18,420 nt of DNA from Syntrophaceae bacterium UBA2188 (lineage in GTDB: Bacteria > Desulfobacterota > BSN033 > UBA1163): assembly GCA_002327985.1 (NCBI GenBank), contig DCVM01000016.1:1-18420 (forward strand). Direction: 5' to 3'. The translations under genes and the position numbers were made by a program. Positions 6,457-14,119 of this stretch are shown here, piece by piece; position 1 is the stretch's first letter, and each line of letters begins with the position of its first letter. The notes below the pieces were generated by a model. That model was not told where the DNA came from. It made no database searches and saw only the letters and a list, made by a program, of their open reading frames with translations.

Positions 6457-7527
6457 ATGCTTTTCTTCGATCTTGGAAAACTTCCCGGCCAACAATCCAT
6501 GCTTATTTTCCACGCCCTTGCCCGAATGGGGATCGAAGGTCTGGTGATCGTATCGCCAAAAGTTCCTCTTGTCAGTATTGGATATTTTCAGGATGCCGAG
6601 CAGGAAGTGGATCTCCAATATTGTAGGAAATCTAAAATTCCATTCATGCGAAGAGAAGTCGGCGGAGGTGCCACCTATTTGGATGAGAATCAGATTTTCT
6701 ATCAACTTATCTGGAAGAAGAACAACCCAAAATTCCCCAGGGCAGTCGATGAGATTTATCCGTGGTTCACCCAGGCTCCTATCGAGACCTATAAAAATTT
6801 TGGAATTCAAGCAGAATTTCGGGCCGTCAATGATATCATCACCAAGGCGGGAAAAAAGATCGCAGGAGAAGGTGGTGGAAACATCGGAGACTGTATGGTT
6901 TTTGTGGGCGGTATCCTCCTCGATTTTGACTATCAAACCATGAGTAGAATTCTGAAAGTACCCGACGAAAAGTTCAGGGGTAAGGTTCACAAAACTATGG
7001 AAGAGAATTTGACAACCATGAAAAGAGAACTTGGCATCGTCCCGCAGCGTGAAGAGATCATCTCTGTGCTAAAAGAAAGGTTTGAGAAAAGGGTCGGAAA
7101 ACTGGAAGACGCAGCGTTAACCTCAGAGATCATCGAAAAGATGAATCATTTGGAATCCTGGATGACCTCAGAAGAATTCCTATTAAAAAAGACTCCCAGG
7201 ATCCCAAACGGTGTAAAAATCCGAGAAGGGGTCGAAGTCCTCTATGGCCTACACAAAGCCAAAGGAGGCCTGATTCGGACTGCCGAAGAAATTTCCGAAG
7301 AAAAAATCAAAGGCATTCACATCTCCGGAGATTTTACATTTTATCCAAAGGAAGGACTCGAGGGGTTAGAGGAATCCTTAGAAAAAACCCCGCTGAAAGA
7401 AGAAAAAATTATTGAGAGGGTTGAAATTTTTTACGAAGAAAAAAAGGTGGAATCCCCCGGCGTCGAATCCAAAGATATTGCAGAAACGATTTTGAATCCT
7501 ATTAAGGATTCTAAAGGAAACCATTAG
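6457..7527 (+). CDS. Lipoate-protein ligase (LplA family)
   Basis: A 356-residue cytoplasmic ligase that activates lipoate with ATP and attaches it to a carrier lysine. The catalytic domain (about 1-240) shows RREVGGGATYLD (R65-R66, G69-G71), the lipoate/ATP loop, and NDIITKAGKKIAG with K134 at the place of the catalytic lysine of E. coli LplA. Residues about 250-350 resemble the LplA C-terminal accessory domain (GGLIRTAE, IHISGDF), so both halves sit on one chain. It starts 7 nt after the cytochrome gene, hence co-translated. Its obvious client is the GcvH-like carrier of the same operon. Lipoate ligases dedicated to LbpA are known in sulfur-oxidising microbes. A housekeeping role cannot be excluded. 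Confidence 0.87.
   Translation: MLFFDLGKLPGQQSMLIFHALARMGIEGLVIVSPKVPLVSIGYFQDAEQEVDLQYCRKSKIPFMRREVGGGATYLDENQIFYQLIWKKNNPKFPRAVDEIYPWFTQAPIETYKNFGIQAEFRAVNDIITKAGKKIAGEGGGNIGDCMVFVGGILLDFDYQTMSRILKVPDEKFRGKVHKTMEENLTTMKRELGIVPQREEIISVLKERFEKRVGKLEDAALTSEIIEKMNHLESWMTSEEFLLKKTPRIPNGVKIREGVEVLYGLHKAKGGLIRTAEEISEEKIKGIHISGDFTFYPKEGLEGLEESLEKTPLKEEKIIERVEIFYEEKKVESPGVESKDIAETILNPIKDSKGNH
7494..7511 (+). other. Stem-loop spanning the last codons of the lipoate ligase gene
   Basis: GAATCCT-ATTA-AGGATTC is a perfect 7-bp stem with a 4-nt loop, ending 13 nt before the stop codon. There is no T-run behind it. It may stabilise or slow the end of the operon transcript. Its GAATCCT arm resembles the octamers of the arrays at 5488 and 14554. 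Confidence 0.4.
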
Positions 7528-7539
7528 CAAATCCCCTCT

Positions 7540-7600
7540 GTCACCCTGAACTCGTTTCAGGGTCTAATTTCAGATGCTGAACTTAAACTCAGCATGGCAT
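7540..7600. mobile_element. MITE-like dispersed element, copy 2 (core only)
   Basis: The segment has the same two hairpins as the complete element at 3552: CCCTGAACTCGTTTCAGGG, then GATGCTGAA...CTCAGCATG. The flanking GTAAAAAGTC terminal repeats are missing, so this is a decayed copy or a core without ends. It lies just after the lipoate ligase gene, at the left edge of the restriction/toxin block. Confidence 0.55.
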
Positions 7601-7694
7601 CCAAAACTCCGCCCTTCCAAAAACTCCCCAAAAGGTGTATATTACGGCCATAAATTAATGATTGAGATATGAACCGAGATCAAACCGTTTTGTG

Positions 7695-7713
7695 CCAATA
7701 AATATTCTATTGG
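7695..7713. promoter_or_regulatory. Possible operator dyad upstream of the restriction-modification gene
   Basis: CCAATA and TATTGG form a 6-bp inverted repeat around a 7-nt AT-rich centre, 25 bp before the ATG at 7739. Its size and place would suit a regulator site. No regulator gene is adjacent, and the same sequence could form a weak hairpin. The rest of the gap (7601-7694) shows nothing I recognise. Confidence 0.25.
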
Positions 7714-7738
7714 TTGTAAGCTGCTTATTGGATAGAGA

Positions 7739-10700
7739 ATGATTGATACCTACATTAAAAAGATTGCCTCGGTCACCAAGCGCGGGGATGCCCGCGAGGA
7801 ATCCTACTACTCTGCCCTTGCGGAACTTCTGGAAGAGTTCTCCGAAACCAAGAGAAAAAAGAAGGTCCACGTCACCGTACTGCCAAAGAAGACCGAAGCA
7901 GGCAATCCGGATTTTCGAGTTTGGGACGGCAAGCACTCTCAAGTCGGCTATGTTGAAGCGAAGCCGCCCACAGTTAATCTCGATGTAATCGAGACCTCCG
8001 AGCAATTGAAGCGCTACATTTCCACTTTTCCTAATCTCATCCTGACAAACTTCTATGAATTCCGGCTTTACCGGAACGGCCAGCGTGTAAGCAATGTCTT
8101 GCTCGCACGGCAGTTTATCCCCACAAAACTCAAGACCATTCCTCCGGCAGAGCATACTGAAGAGTTTTTCGCTCTACTGGAAAAATTCTTTCAGTTCTCA
8201 CTACCCTCAAAGTTCACAGCAGAAACTCTCGCAAAAGAACTTGCCACGCGAACCCGTTTTTTTAGAGACCAGATCATTAAGGAGGAACTGCGCGAAGCTT
8301 CGACCTCCGGCGCAAAGAAGATTCTTGGCTTCTATGAGGCTTTCCAGAAGCATCTCATTTTCAACCTCAAGCCCGACGAATTTGCCGACCTGTATGCCCA
8401 GACCATAACCTATGGCCTCTTTGCCGCAAGAACCCGAGCCAATGGAGCATTTAATCGAATCCTGGCTTACGATTTGATTCCCAAGACTATAGGTATCTTG
8501 CGCGACATCTTCCACTTCATTTCATTTGACCCCCCTGAGCAACTCCAGGCGACCGTTGATGACATTGCGGAAGTTCTCGCCGTCGCAGATGTCAGGAGCA
8601 TCCTTCACCAGTATTTCAAAGAAGGCAAGGGAAGTGATCCTATTTTTCATTTCTACGAGACGTTTCTTGCCGAGTACAACCCTAAAGAGCGTGAGCGAAG
8701 GGGCGTTTATTATACACCCGAGCCTGTTGTTTCTTACATTGTCCGCTCTCTTAACACCATTCTCAAAGAGAAATTTAAACGGCAGGACGGGTTTGCCACG
8801 CAATCCGTTACGGTGCTCGATCCTGCCGGCGGAACGCTCACCTTTCTTGCTGAGGCAGCAAAGCTCGCCGTGGAAGAATTTGTCGGCAAATACGGAGAAG
8901 GCTCAAAGGGAAAATTTATTGAGGATCACATTCTCAAGCGCTTCTTCGCCTTCGAGTTGATGATGGCTCCATACGCAGCAGGCCACTTGAAGATGGGTTA
9001 CCTCCTGGAAGAGTTGGGCCACAAGCTTTCGGGCGATGAGCGATTCCAGTTCTATCTGACGAATACGCTTGAAATGGAGGAGCTTGCCCAGACATCGCTT
9101 CCGGGGATGGCTTCCCTTTCAGAAGAATCCCACCTCGCTGCAAAGGTAAAGAAAGAAAAGCCCATCCTTGTCATCCTTGGCAATCCGCCCTACTCCGGAC
9201 ACTCAGCCAATAAGGGCGATTGGATTAAAGATCAAATTGAGACTTATAAGAGGGTTGATGGGAAACCTCTTGGCGAGAAAAATCCCAAGTGGCTTCAGGA
9301 TGACTACGTCAAATTCATCCGATTCGCCCAATGGAAGATTGACCAGATCGGCGAAGGCGTCCTCGGGTTCATTACGAATCACAGCTATCTCGATAACCCT
9401 ACCTTTCGAGGAATGCGGCAATCGCTGATGAACTCATTTGATGAAATACATATCCTCGATCTTCACGGTAACTCCCTCAAGAAGGAAAAAGCTCCTGATG
9501 GCTCCAAAGACGAGAATGTGTTCGACATCCAGCAAGGTGTGGCAATTGGCATCTTCGTCAAGTGTAAAGATAATGTACGGGAGAAGTCTATTCAGCATGC
9601 AGAAATCTGGGGTGCGAGGGAGAGGAAGTACAAGTGGCTTCTCGAACATGATGCCAAGAAAACCCACTGGTCAAGAGTTACTCCGGACTCACCCTTCTAT
9701 TTTTTTGTGCCAAGAGACCAAAAACTCTTGAAAGATTACCAGCGGTACAACAAAGTGTCTAATTTGTTTGCTGTCAGTAATGTTGGGGGTTTCACAGCAA
9801 GAGATCATCTAACGATTCATTGGACTCCTCAACAAGTGTGGACAACAGTGCTGAATTTCGTCTCTCTTGACCCGGAGATTGCCCGTGCCGCTTACAAGCT
9901 TGGCCCTGATGTCCGCGACTGGAAAGTTCAGCTCGCTCAGCAGGATCTTAAGAACAGCAGGTTGACCCGAGAGCATATCGTACCGATCCTTTATAGACCT
10001 TTTGATATTCGATTCACTTACTATACGGGTAATTCAAAAGGCTTTCATTGTATGCCACGAGGAGAGGTAATGAAGCACATGCTTCAGCAAAACCTTGCTT
10101 TGTGTATCGGTAGGGCCGGTCAAGTTGTAGGTGCTGAACATAATTGGAACCTGGCGTTTTGCGCATCCAGCATAATTGACCTTAACTTATTCTATCGGGG
10201 AGGCAGCCAAAACTTTCCACTATACACATACCTCGACACCGATAGACACGATTTGTTCTCAAAGAATGAGTCAGACAAGCGCGTCCCCAACCTCACGCCA
10301 AAACTCATTGAAACACTCAAGTCAACCTTCAAAAAAGATCCAAGCCCTGAACAAATCTTCCAGTACATCTACGCTCTTCTCTATTCAAATACTTACCGGA
10401 AAAAATATGCGGAGTTCCTGAAGACCGATTTTCCCCGTGTCCCGTTCACGAAGGACCATAAGCTTTTTCACAAACTTGCCGAGAAAGGCGAGAGGCTTGT
10501 TGAACTCCACCTGCTCAAGTCCAAGAAGCTTGCAAAACCCATCTCGAAATGTGAAGGCTCTGACCACCTTCGTGTAGACAAAGTGACTTACAACGAAAAT
10601 AAAGCCTGCGTTCATATTAATCCTGAAAAATGGTTTACCGGTATTCCTTCTGAGGTCTGGGAATATCACATTGGTGGTTACCAGGTTGCAGAGAAATGGC

Positions 10701-10852
10701 TCAAGGATCGTAAGGGCAGGGAGCTTTCATCCGAAGAAGTAGCTCACTACGCCAGGGTAGTAACAGCCATTGCAGAAACAATCAGCATACAAGAAACTTT
10801 AGATGAATTGTTCAAAGAAGTCGAAATGAACCTGCTCGAAGTGAGACTGTGA
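7739..10852 (+). CDS. Single-chain restriction-modification enzyme (type IIG/ISP-like, N6-adenine methylase)
   Basis: A 1037-residue protein combining DNA cleavage, methylation and target recognition. The N-terminus carries a PD-(D/E)XK nuclease signature, PD at 57-58 and EAK at 73-75. A helical linker leads to GVYYTP (322-327, motif X), motif I at 361-370 (DPAGGTLTFL) and catalytic motif IV NPPY (482-485), typical of gamma-class N6-adenine methyltransferases of the Eco57I/LlaGI kind. The remaining 450 residues would hold the target recognition region. There is no helicase domain between nuclease and methylase, and the chain is about 500 residues shorter than classical type ISP enzymes, so a IIG-like enzyme fits better. 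Motif I is unusual, with L in place of G in the usual GxGTF. Its neighbours are unrelated redox genes, which suggests acquisition by transfer. The recognition site is unknown. Confidence 0.85.
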   Translation: MIDTYIKKIASVTKRGDAREESYYSALAELLEEFSETKRKKKVHVTVLPKKTEAGNPDFRVWDGKHSQVGYVEAKPPTVNLDVIETSEQLKRYISTFPNLILTNFYEFRLYRNGQRVSNVLLARQFIPTKLKTIPPAEHTEEFFALLEKFFQFSLPSKFTAETLAKELATRTRFFRDQIIKEELREASTSGAKKILGFYEAFQKHLIFNLKPDEFADLYAQTITYGLFAARTRANGAFNRILAYDLIPKTIGILRDIFHFISFDPPEQLQATVDDIAEVLAVADVRSILHQYFKEGKGSDPIFHFYETFLAEYNPKERERRGVYYTPEPVVSYIVRSLNTILKEKFKRQDGFATQSVTVLDPAGGTLTFLAEAAKLAVEEFVGKYGEGSKGKFIEDHILKRFFAFELMMAPYAAGHLKMGYLLEELGHKLSGDERFQFYLTNTLEMEELAQTSLPGMASLSEESHLAAKVKKEKPILVILGNPPYSGHSANKGDWIKDQIETYKRVDGKPLGEKNPKWLQDDYVKFIRFAQWKIDQIGEGVLGFITNHSYLDNPTFRGMRQSLMNSFDEIHILDLHGNSLKKEKAPDGSKDENVFDIQQGVAIGIFVKCKDNVREKSIQHAEIWGARERKYKWLLEHDAKKTHWSRVTPDSPFYFFVPRDQKLLKDYQRYNKVSNLFAVSNVGGFTARDHLTIHWTPQQVWTTVLNFVSLDPEIARAAYKLGPDVRDWKVQLAQQDLKNSRLTREHIVPILYRPFDIRFTYYTGNSKGFHCMPRGEVMKHMLQQNLALCIGRAGQVVGAEHNWNLAFCASSIIDLNLFYRGGSQNFPLYTYLDTDRHDLFSKNESDKRVPNLTPKLIETLKSTFKKDPSPEQIFQYIYALLYSNTYRKKYAEFLKTDFPRVPFTKDHKLFHKLAEKGERLVELHLLKSKKLAKPISKCEGSDHLRVDKVTYNENKACVHINPEKWFTGIPSEVWEYHIGGYQVAEKWLKDRKGRELSSEEVAHYARVVTAIAETISIQETLDELFKEVEMNLLEVRL

Positions 10853-10891
10853 ACGGATCAAGCAACATGAATTGGCAATAGCACATAGCAA

Positions 10892-10931
10892 CCTAATTCA
10901 GCGGATAGCTGATAAACGCCGCTGATTTAGG
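10892..10931 (+). other. Stem-loop after the restriction-modification gene
   Basis: CCTAATTCAGCGG (10892-10904) pairs with CCGCTGATTTAGG (10919-10931) at 12 of 13 positions around a 14-nt loop, 39 nt after the stop codon. It may close the restriction-modification transcript. There is no U-run, so it is not a textbook intrinsic terminator; a processed 3' end or a repeat remnant is possible. Confidence 0.45.
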
Positions 10932-10943
10932 TCTTAGGGGGAA

Positions 10944-10972
10944 TTGATATCTGGTTCACTCTGTGCTATTCT
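10944..10972 (+). promoter_or_regulatory. Extended -10 promoter of the toxin-antitoxin pair
   Basis: TTGATA (10944-10949) and TATTCT (10967-10972) are separated by 17 bp, and the -10 is preceded by TGC, making an extended -10 element. A start near 10979 would give a short leader containing AGGAGG (10987-10992), 7 nt before the antitoxin ATG. This is the cleanest promoter of the accessory block and suggests the pair is transcribed independently of the upstream gene. Confidence 0.65.
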
Positions 10973-10999
10973 ATCAAGCGAAAAATAGGAGGCAATGTT

Positions 11000-11188
11000 A
11001 TGTCAACGGTTATGGAAAAGGAGGAAGCCCACAAACTCATCGATCGGATGCCCCCAAACGCCACATGGGATGATCTGATGCGCGAAATATACGTTCGCAA
11101 GGCGATTGAACGCGGGTTAGCCGACAGCAAGACAGGCCGCACCAAAGCCGTGAAAGAGGTACGGGCGAAGTACGGCTTGCCGGAATGA
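11000..11188 (+). CDS. Putative antitoxin of a ParE-type toxin-antitoxin pair
   Basis: A 62-residue, highly charged small protein. I do not see a classical ribbon-helix-helix (ParD) signature. The C-terminal half, EIYVRKAIERGLADSKTGR followed by a VKEVRAKYGL-like end, resembles the toxin-wrapping tail of many type II antitoxins. The assignment rests mainly on context: its TGA overlaps the toxin start by 4 bp (ATGA), the usual translational coupling in such pairs, and it has its own promoter and a strong AGGAGG site. It should neutralise the toxin and probably represses its own promoter with it. Confidence 0.75.
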   Translation: MSTVMEKEEAHKLIDRMPPNATWDDLMREIYVRKAIERGLADSKTGRTKAVKEVRAKYGLPE

Positions 11189-11487
11189 AAGTTCACTGGA
11201 CAGATACAGCAGAGGGTCATCTTGACGCCCTCTACGCTTACATTGCTCAGGATTCCCCCGAGTATGCCAAGCAAATGGGGGATCGGCTTACCCGAAGATT
11301 TCAGCAGATTGCCGACTTCCTATTTTCCGGCCGCAGAGTTCCTGAATATGATATTGACCAGATTCGTGAGGTAATCGAAGGTTCCTACCGTATCATCTAC
11401 CACATTAAGCCGGATCAGATTGACGTTCTGGCCGTCATTCACGGGGCCATGGATGCCCTTCGTTCGTCAGAAGAAGAGGATGAATGA
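11185..11487 (+). CDS. RelE/ParE-family toxin
   Basis: A 100-residue protein with the ParE/RelE fold pattern. An N-terminal strand (MKVHWTDTAEGHLDALYAYI) leads into two helices (SPEYAKQMGDRLTRRFQQI), followed by the GRRVPEY turn and the closing strands IREVIEGSYRIIYHI and IDVLAVIHGAM. ParE toxins inhibit DNA gyrase and RelE toxins cleave ribosome-bound mRNA; sequence alone does not separate them, though the IREVIEGSYRIIYHI core is ParE-like. It overlaps the antitoxin gene by 4 bp. Length is normal and no break is seen, so it is probably functional. Confidence 0.88.
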   Translation: MKVHWTDTAEGHLDALYAYIAQDSPEYAKQMGDRLTRRFQQIADFLFSGRRVPEYDIDQIREVIEGSYRIIYHIKPDQIDVLAVIHGAMDALRSSEEEDE

Positions 11488-11539
11488 GACGAACAAATCT
11501 CTACGGCTAATGGCTTATTCACTTGTTTGTGGTGAATAT

Positions 11540-11755
11540 ATGGACTTGAAGAAAGTCAATTCCAGCATGGTATATGCTATAGGGTATGACGCCAAATCGA
11601 AAACATTGGAAGTGGTTTTCAGAAGTGGAAAGGGATGGGCATACGAAGAGGTTCCTAAAAAGGTATACCAAGAATTACTAAAATCAGAATCGATTGGATC
11701 ATACATGCGCGAGAATATCATCGATTGCTATCCATCATATCCTATTAGACGATAA
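11540..11755 (+). CDS. KTSC-domain small protein
   Basis: A 71-residue protein made almost entirely of a KTSC domain, the small domain also found at the C-terminus of some lysyl-tRNA synthetases. Recognisable parts are VNSSMVYAIGYD, TLEVVFRSGKGWAYEEVP and the YQELLKSESIGSYMRENI helix. Its function is not established; nucleic-acid binding is often suggested. I chose the ATG at 11540 because the domain starts there and GGTGA lies just upstream. Longer in-frame versions overlap the toxin gene and lack domain support. It follows the toxin by 52 nt, so it may be cotranscribed as accessory cargo. The stretch after it (11756-11927) holds only faint TGGAA-like words. Confidence 0.72.
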   Translation: MDLKKVNSSMVYAIGYDAKSKTLEVVFRSGKGWAYEEVPKKVYQELLKSESIGSYMRENIIDCYPSYPIRR

Positions 11756-11927
11756 GGCCCCCAAGACCATGACGCAGAAATGAACGAGAATTAAAGACTA
11801 CATTGGGACCTGGAGAATCACGGAAATGGAACAATGGGACATGGATTACATTGATATGGAATCACCCGGTAATGTCTAATTTACTGAAGCTGATGAGATA
11901 AGTTATTGAGCTATATTTCCTGATGAT

Positions 11928-11945
11928 GGGCGACTGAAGTCGCCC
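11928..11945. repeat. GC-rich hairpin between convergent genes
   Basis: GGGCGACTGAAGTCGCCC is a perfect 8-bp stem with a 2-nt centre, placed 21 bp from the stop of the minus-strand aminotransferase and between converging transcripts. It looks like a REP-type palindrome and may act as a bidirectional transcript end. It lacks T-runs on either side. Confidence 0.55.
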
Positions 11946-11966
11946 CTACCCGTCTGCCATCCGCAA

Positions 11967-13091
11967 TTAGGCTAAGATCTCCCTTAACGCTCCTGTCAGA
12001 CAATGGATATATCGAAGCTTGCAGGTCTCTCCCATGAGACCAACTCTCCATATCTTCCCCTTTAGGTAACCTAAACCCGCCCCCACTTCGATGTTATATT
12101 CATTCAAAAGCCTCGAACGGGTCTTCCCATCGTCAATCCAGTCAGGGAGAGCAACGGAAGTCAACATCGGCAAACGATATCCTTCCTGTGCAAAAAGCTT
12201 GAATCCGAAACCCTCCAATTCCATCTTCAAGCGATCGCCTAACATCTCATGGCGCCGAAATCTATTCTGAAGGCCCTCCTCATAAACGATCTTCAGCCCT
12301 TCCCGCAAGGCATAGAACATCGAAACGGGGGCTGTATGATGATAGACCCTCTCTTCCCCCCAATATTTTTCAAGTAATAATAAGTCGAGATAAAAACTCT
12401 GGACTTTTGTCTTGCGGGCCCGGAGCACGTCCATGGCCTTAGGGCTTACTGTAATTGGAGAAAGTCCAGGTGGGACGCTGAGACACTTTTGGGAACTCCC
12501 GTAGCAAACATCGATTCCCCATTCGTCAACCCTCACATCGTACCCTCCCACAGTGGTCACAGCATCCACCACAAGTAGCGTGTTAACCTTTTTACAATAG
12601 GCTCCTATTTCCTCAAGGGATTGCCTCACCCCGGTGGAAGTTTCTCCATGAACAACACCACAGATCTTGGCCTCGGGATGTTCCTTCAATGCCTTGATTA
12701 TTTTTTCTGGGTCAATCATCTTTCCCCAATCCTGCTCAACCCGAATGACTTGTGCGCCGCATCGCGAAGCCACCTGTGTCATCCTATCCGCAAAGAAACC
12801 ATTGACTCCAATGACTACCACATCTCCGGGCTCAACGAAATTGACATATGAAGCCTCCATCCCAGAACTTCCTGTGGCAGAGATAGCCAGCGTCACTTGG
12901 TTTTTGGTCTGGAAAATACCTCTCAGCATCTCACTGATCTCGTCCATGCAGGCCAGAATCTGGGGATCGAGATAACCGATGACTGGATTAGACATGGCTT
13001 GATAAACCCGGTAATGAACATTGCTCGGCCCGGGGCCCATAAGAATTCGATAACTCGGATGCATATCTCCACCCATCCACTTTTCCATCAT
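11967..13091 (-). CDS. Alanine-glyoxylate/serine-pyruvate-type aminotransferase (class V)
   Basis: A 374-residue PLP enzyme transferring an amino group from alanine or serine to glyoxylate or pyruvate. Seen are the N-terminal MGPGPSNV, the ATGSSGMEA phosphate-binding turn, the HGETSTG segment, the PLP aspartate in VVDAVTTVGG and the Schiff-base lysine K202 in GSSQKCLSVPPGLS. Near the C-terminus, GLGYLKGKIWRVGLMG includes the carboxylate-binding arginine region. A GGAGGAGG site precedes two consecutive ATGs; I use the first (13091). A TTG just before it is less likely. It is the last gene of the minus-strand set. If the GlcD/GlcF pair makes glyoxylate, this enzyme could convert it to glycine, which is inference. 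Confidence 0.85.
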   Translation of the reverse strand: MMEKWMGGDMHPSYRILMGPGPSNVHYRVYQAMSNPVIGYLDPQILACMDEISEMLRGIFQTKNQVTLAISATGSSGMEASYVNFVEPGDVVVIGVNGFFADRMTQVASRCGAQVIRVEQDWGKMIDPEKIIKALKEHPEAKICGVVHGETSTGVRQSLEEIGAYCKKVNTLLVVDAVTTVGGYDVRVDEWGIDVCYGSSQKCLSVPPGLSPITVSPKAMDVLRARKTKVQSFYLDLLLLEKYWGEERVYHHTAPVSMFYALREGLKIVYEEGLQNRFRRHEMLGDRLKMELEGFGFKLFAQEGYRLPMLTSVALPDWIDDGKTRSRLLNEYNIEVGAGLGYLKGKIWRVGLMGETCKLRYIHCLTGALREILA

Positions 13092-13154
13092 CAAACCTCC
13101 TCCAAGAAATTTCTTTAAAAATCTCTAAATTTCTGATTACACCGATTAGGCGCT

Positions 13155-13203
13155 GATTACACAGATACGAAACACTTCATAAATGAAGGAAATCTGCGTA
13201 ATC
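13155..13203. repeat. Nested inverted repeat between aminotransferase and MBL genes
   Basis: GATTACACAGAT (13155-13166) pairs with ATCTGCGTAATC (13192-13203) at 11 of 12 positions. Inside it is a perfect CTTCAT-AA-ATGAAG hairpin (13175-13188). Further GATTA and ATCTGTG words lie on both sides. It has the character of a dispersed intergenic repeat. Confidence 0.6.
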
Positions 13204-13244
13204 ATCTTTTGAAATCTGTGCGATCAAGAGAGCGTTTATTAGTT

Positions 13245-14018
13245 TTACAAATCACTCTCTAAATCTATTTTCATACCATCGCTGGCAGCGATGACTTTCA
13301 ATCCCAATTCCTTCTCCAATTCGGCGGCCACGACCCAGGGTTTCGCTTTAATCATCGTCATCCCAAAATGGGTGAGGATGGTCAATCTGGGCTTTGTCTT
13401 CTCAACGATACCTTTCACATCTTCTATCGAGAGGTGGTCGATGGGATCATCCCCGATCGGTTTAAACCGAACCACATGAATGACCAGGATCTCTCCTCGA
13501 TAAAGGTCCGGGAGCTCCGGAAAAAATCTTGTATCCGTAATCAGAGACATCGTTCGGGGTGATGTCTTGAAATTGAGCCCGTAGGTTTCAACTCGGTGTT
13601 GATGTCTTTTGGCAGTCGAAAATCGAATGTCTCCAATTCGATATTCGGAATCCTCCTGCAACACCTCCACTTTCTCAACATAACCCATCACGTATTTGAA
13701 AACAACTGGATCTTCTTCCAGAGCATCCTTGGGTGCAAACAGAATCCCTCTTTTCTTAAACCCTCCATCTGTCATGGCCTCCGTCATGACATTGACATCA
13801 CCCGAATGGTCTAAGTGTTTATGGGTGAGCAGAATCCCGTCCAACGTAGAGGGTTCTAATCTGGGTTTACTATTGAGGCACCGTACCAGCGCCCCGGGCC
13901 CTGGGTCAATAGAGAGATTCGTCCTCCCCACTGAAAGCCAAATGCCTCCAGAGGCACGGAGCTGTTTCGTCATTACAAATCGGGCCCCTGCCGTGCCCAA
14001 GAATTTGATGAAAGACAT
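13245..14018 (-). CDS. MBL-fold metallo-hydrolase
   Basis: A 257-residue metallo-beta-lactamase-fold hydrolase of unknown substrate. The metal-binding motif is THKHLDH (H66, H68, D70, H71). Other candidate ligands are H139 or H141 in KRHQH, D162 in LITDTRFF, and H217 in LTHFG. The N-terminus FLGTAGARF and the SIDPGPG strand resemble the RNase Z/phosphodiesterase-like branch. RNase Z would need the full set of tRNA-binding features, which I do not see, so I leave the substrate open. No signal peptide is present. The start has a weak ribosome-binding site but carries the shared 20-bp motif 14 nt upstream. Confidence 0.83.
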   Translation of the reverse strand: MSFIKFLGTAGARFVMTKQLRASGGIWLSVGRTNLSIDPGPGALVRCLNSKPRLEPSTLDGILLTHKHLDHSGDVNVMTEAMTDGGFKKRGILFAPKDALEEDPVVFKYVMGYVEKVEVLQEDSEYRIGDIRFSTAKRHQHRVETYGLNFKTSPRTMSLITDTRFFPELPDLYRGEILVIHVVRFKPIGDDPIDHLSIEDVKGIVEKTKPRLTILTHFGMTMIKAKPWVVAAELEKELGLKVIAASDGMKIDLESDL

Positions 14019-14032
14019 CTTAAAATCATTTA

Positions 14033-14052
14033 AGGAGCGCTACGCTTGAGGA
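14033..14052 (-). repeat. Shared leader motif, copy 2 (14 nt before the MBL start)
   Basis: On the minus strand this reads TCCTCAAGCGTAGCGCTCCT, identical over 20 nt to 4265-4284. As at that copy, it points in the direction of the following gene and sits just ahead of its start codon. Confidence 0.55.
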
Positions 14053-14119
14053 CCGTTTCACTTGAGGTTTTAGGCTTAAAAGATTTGCATACAGCTTCTC
14101 TCCTCAAGTCCTATCAAGT

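Noticed and set aside
2392..7527. Canonical sHdr sulfur-oxidation operon
   Set aside because: HdrA and separate HdrB/HdrC genes are missing. The iron-sulfur proteins are fused GlcF/HdrD-type chains next to a GlcD flavoprotein.
11928..11945. Intrinsic terminator
   Set aside because: The hairpin is strong but no T-run follows on either strand, so it is listed as a palindromic repeat.
13092..13094. TTG start for the aminotransferase
   Set aside because: Two ATG codons follow immediately with good spacing to the GGAGGAGG site.
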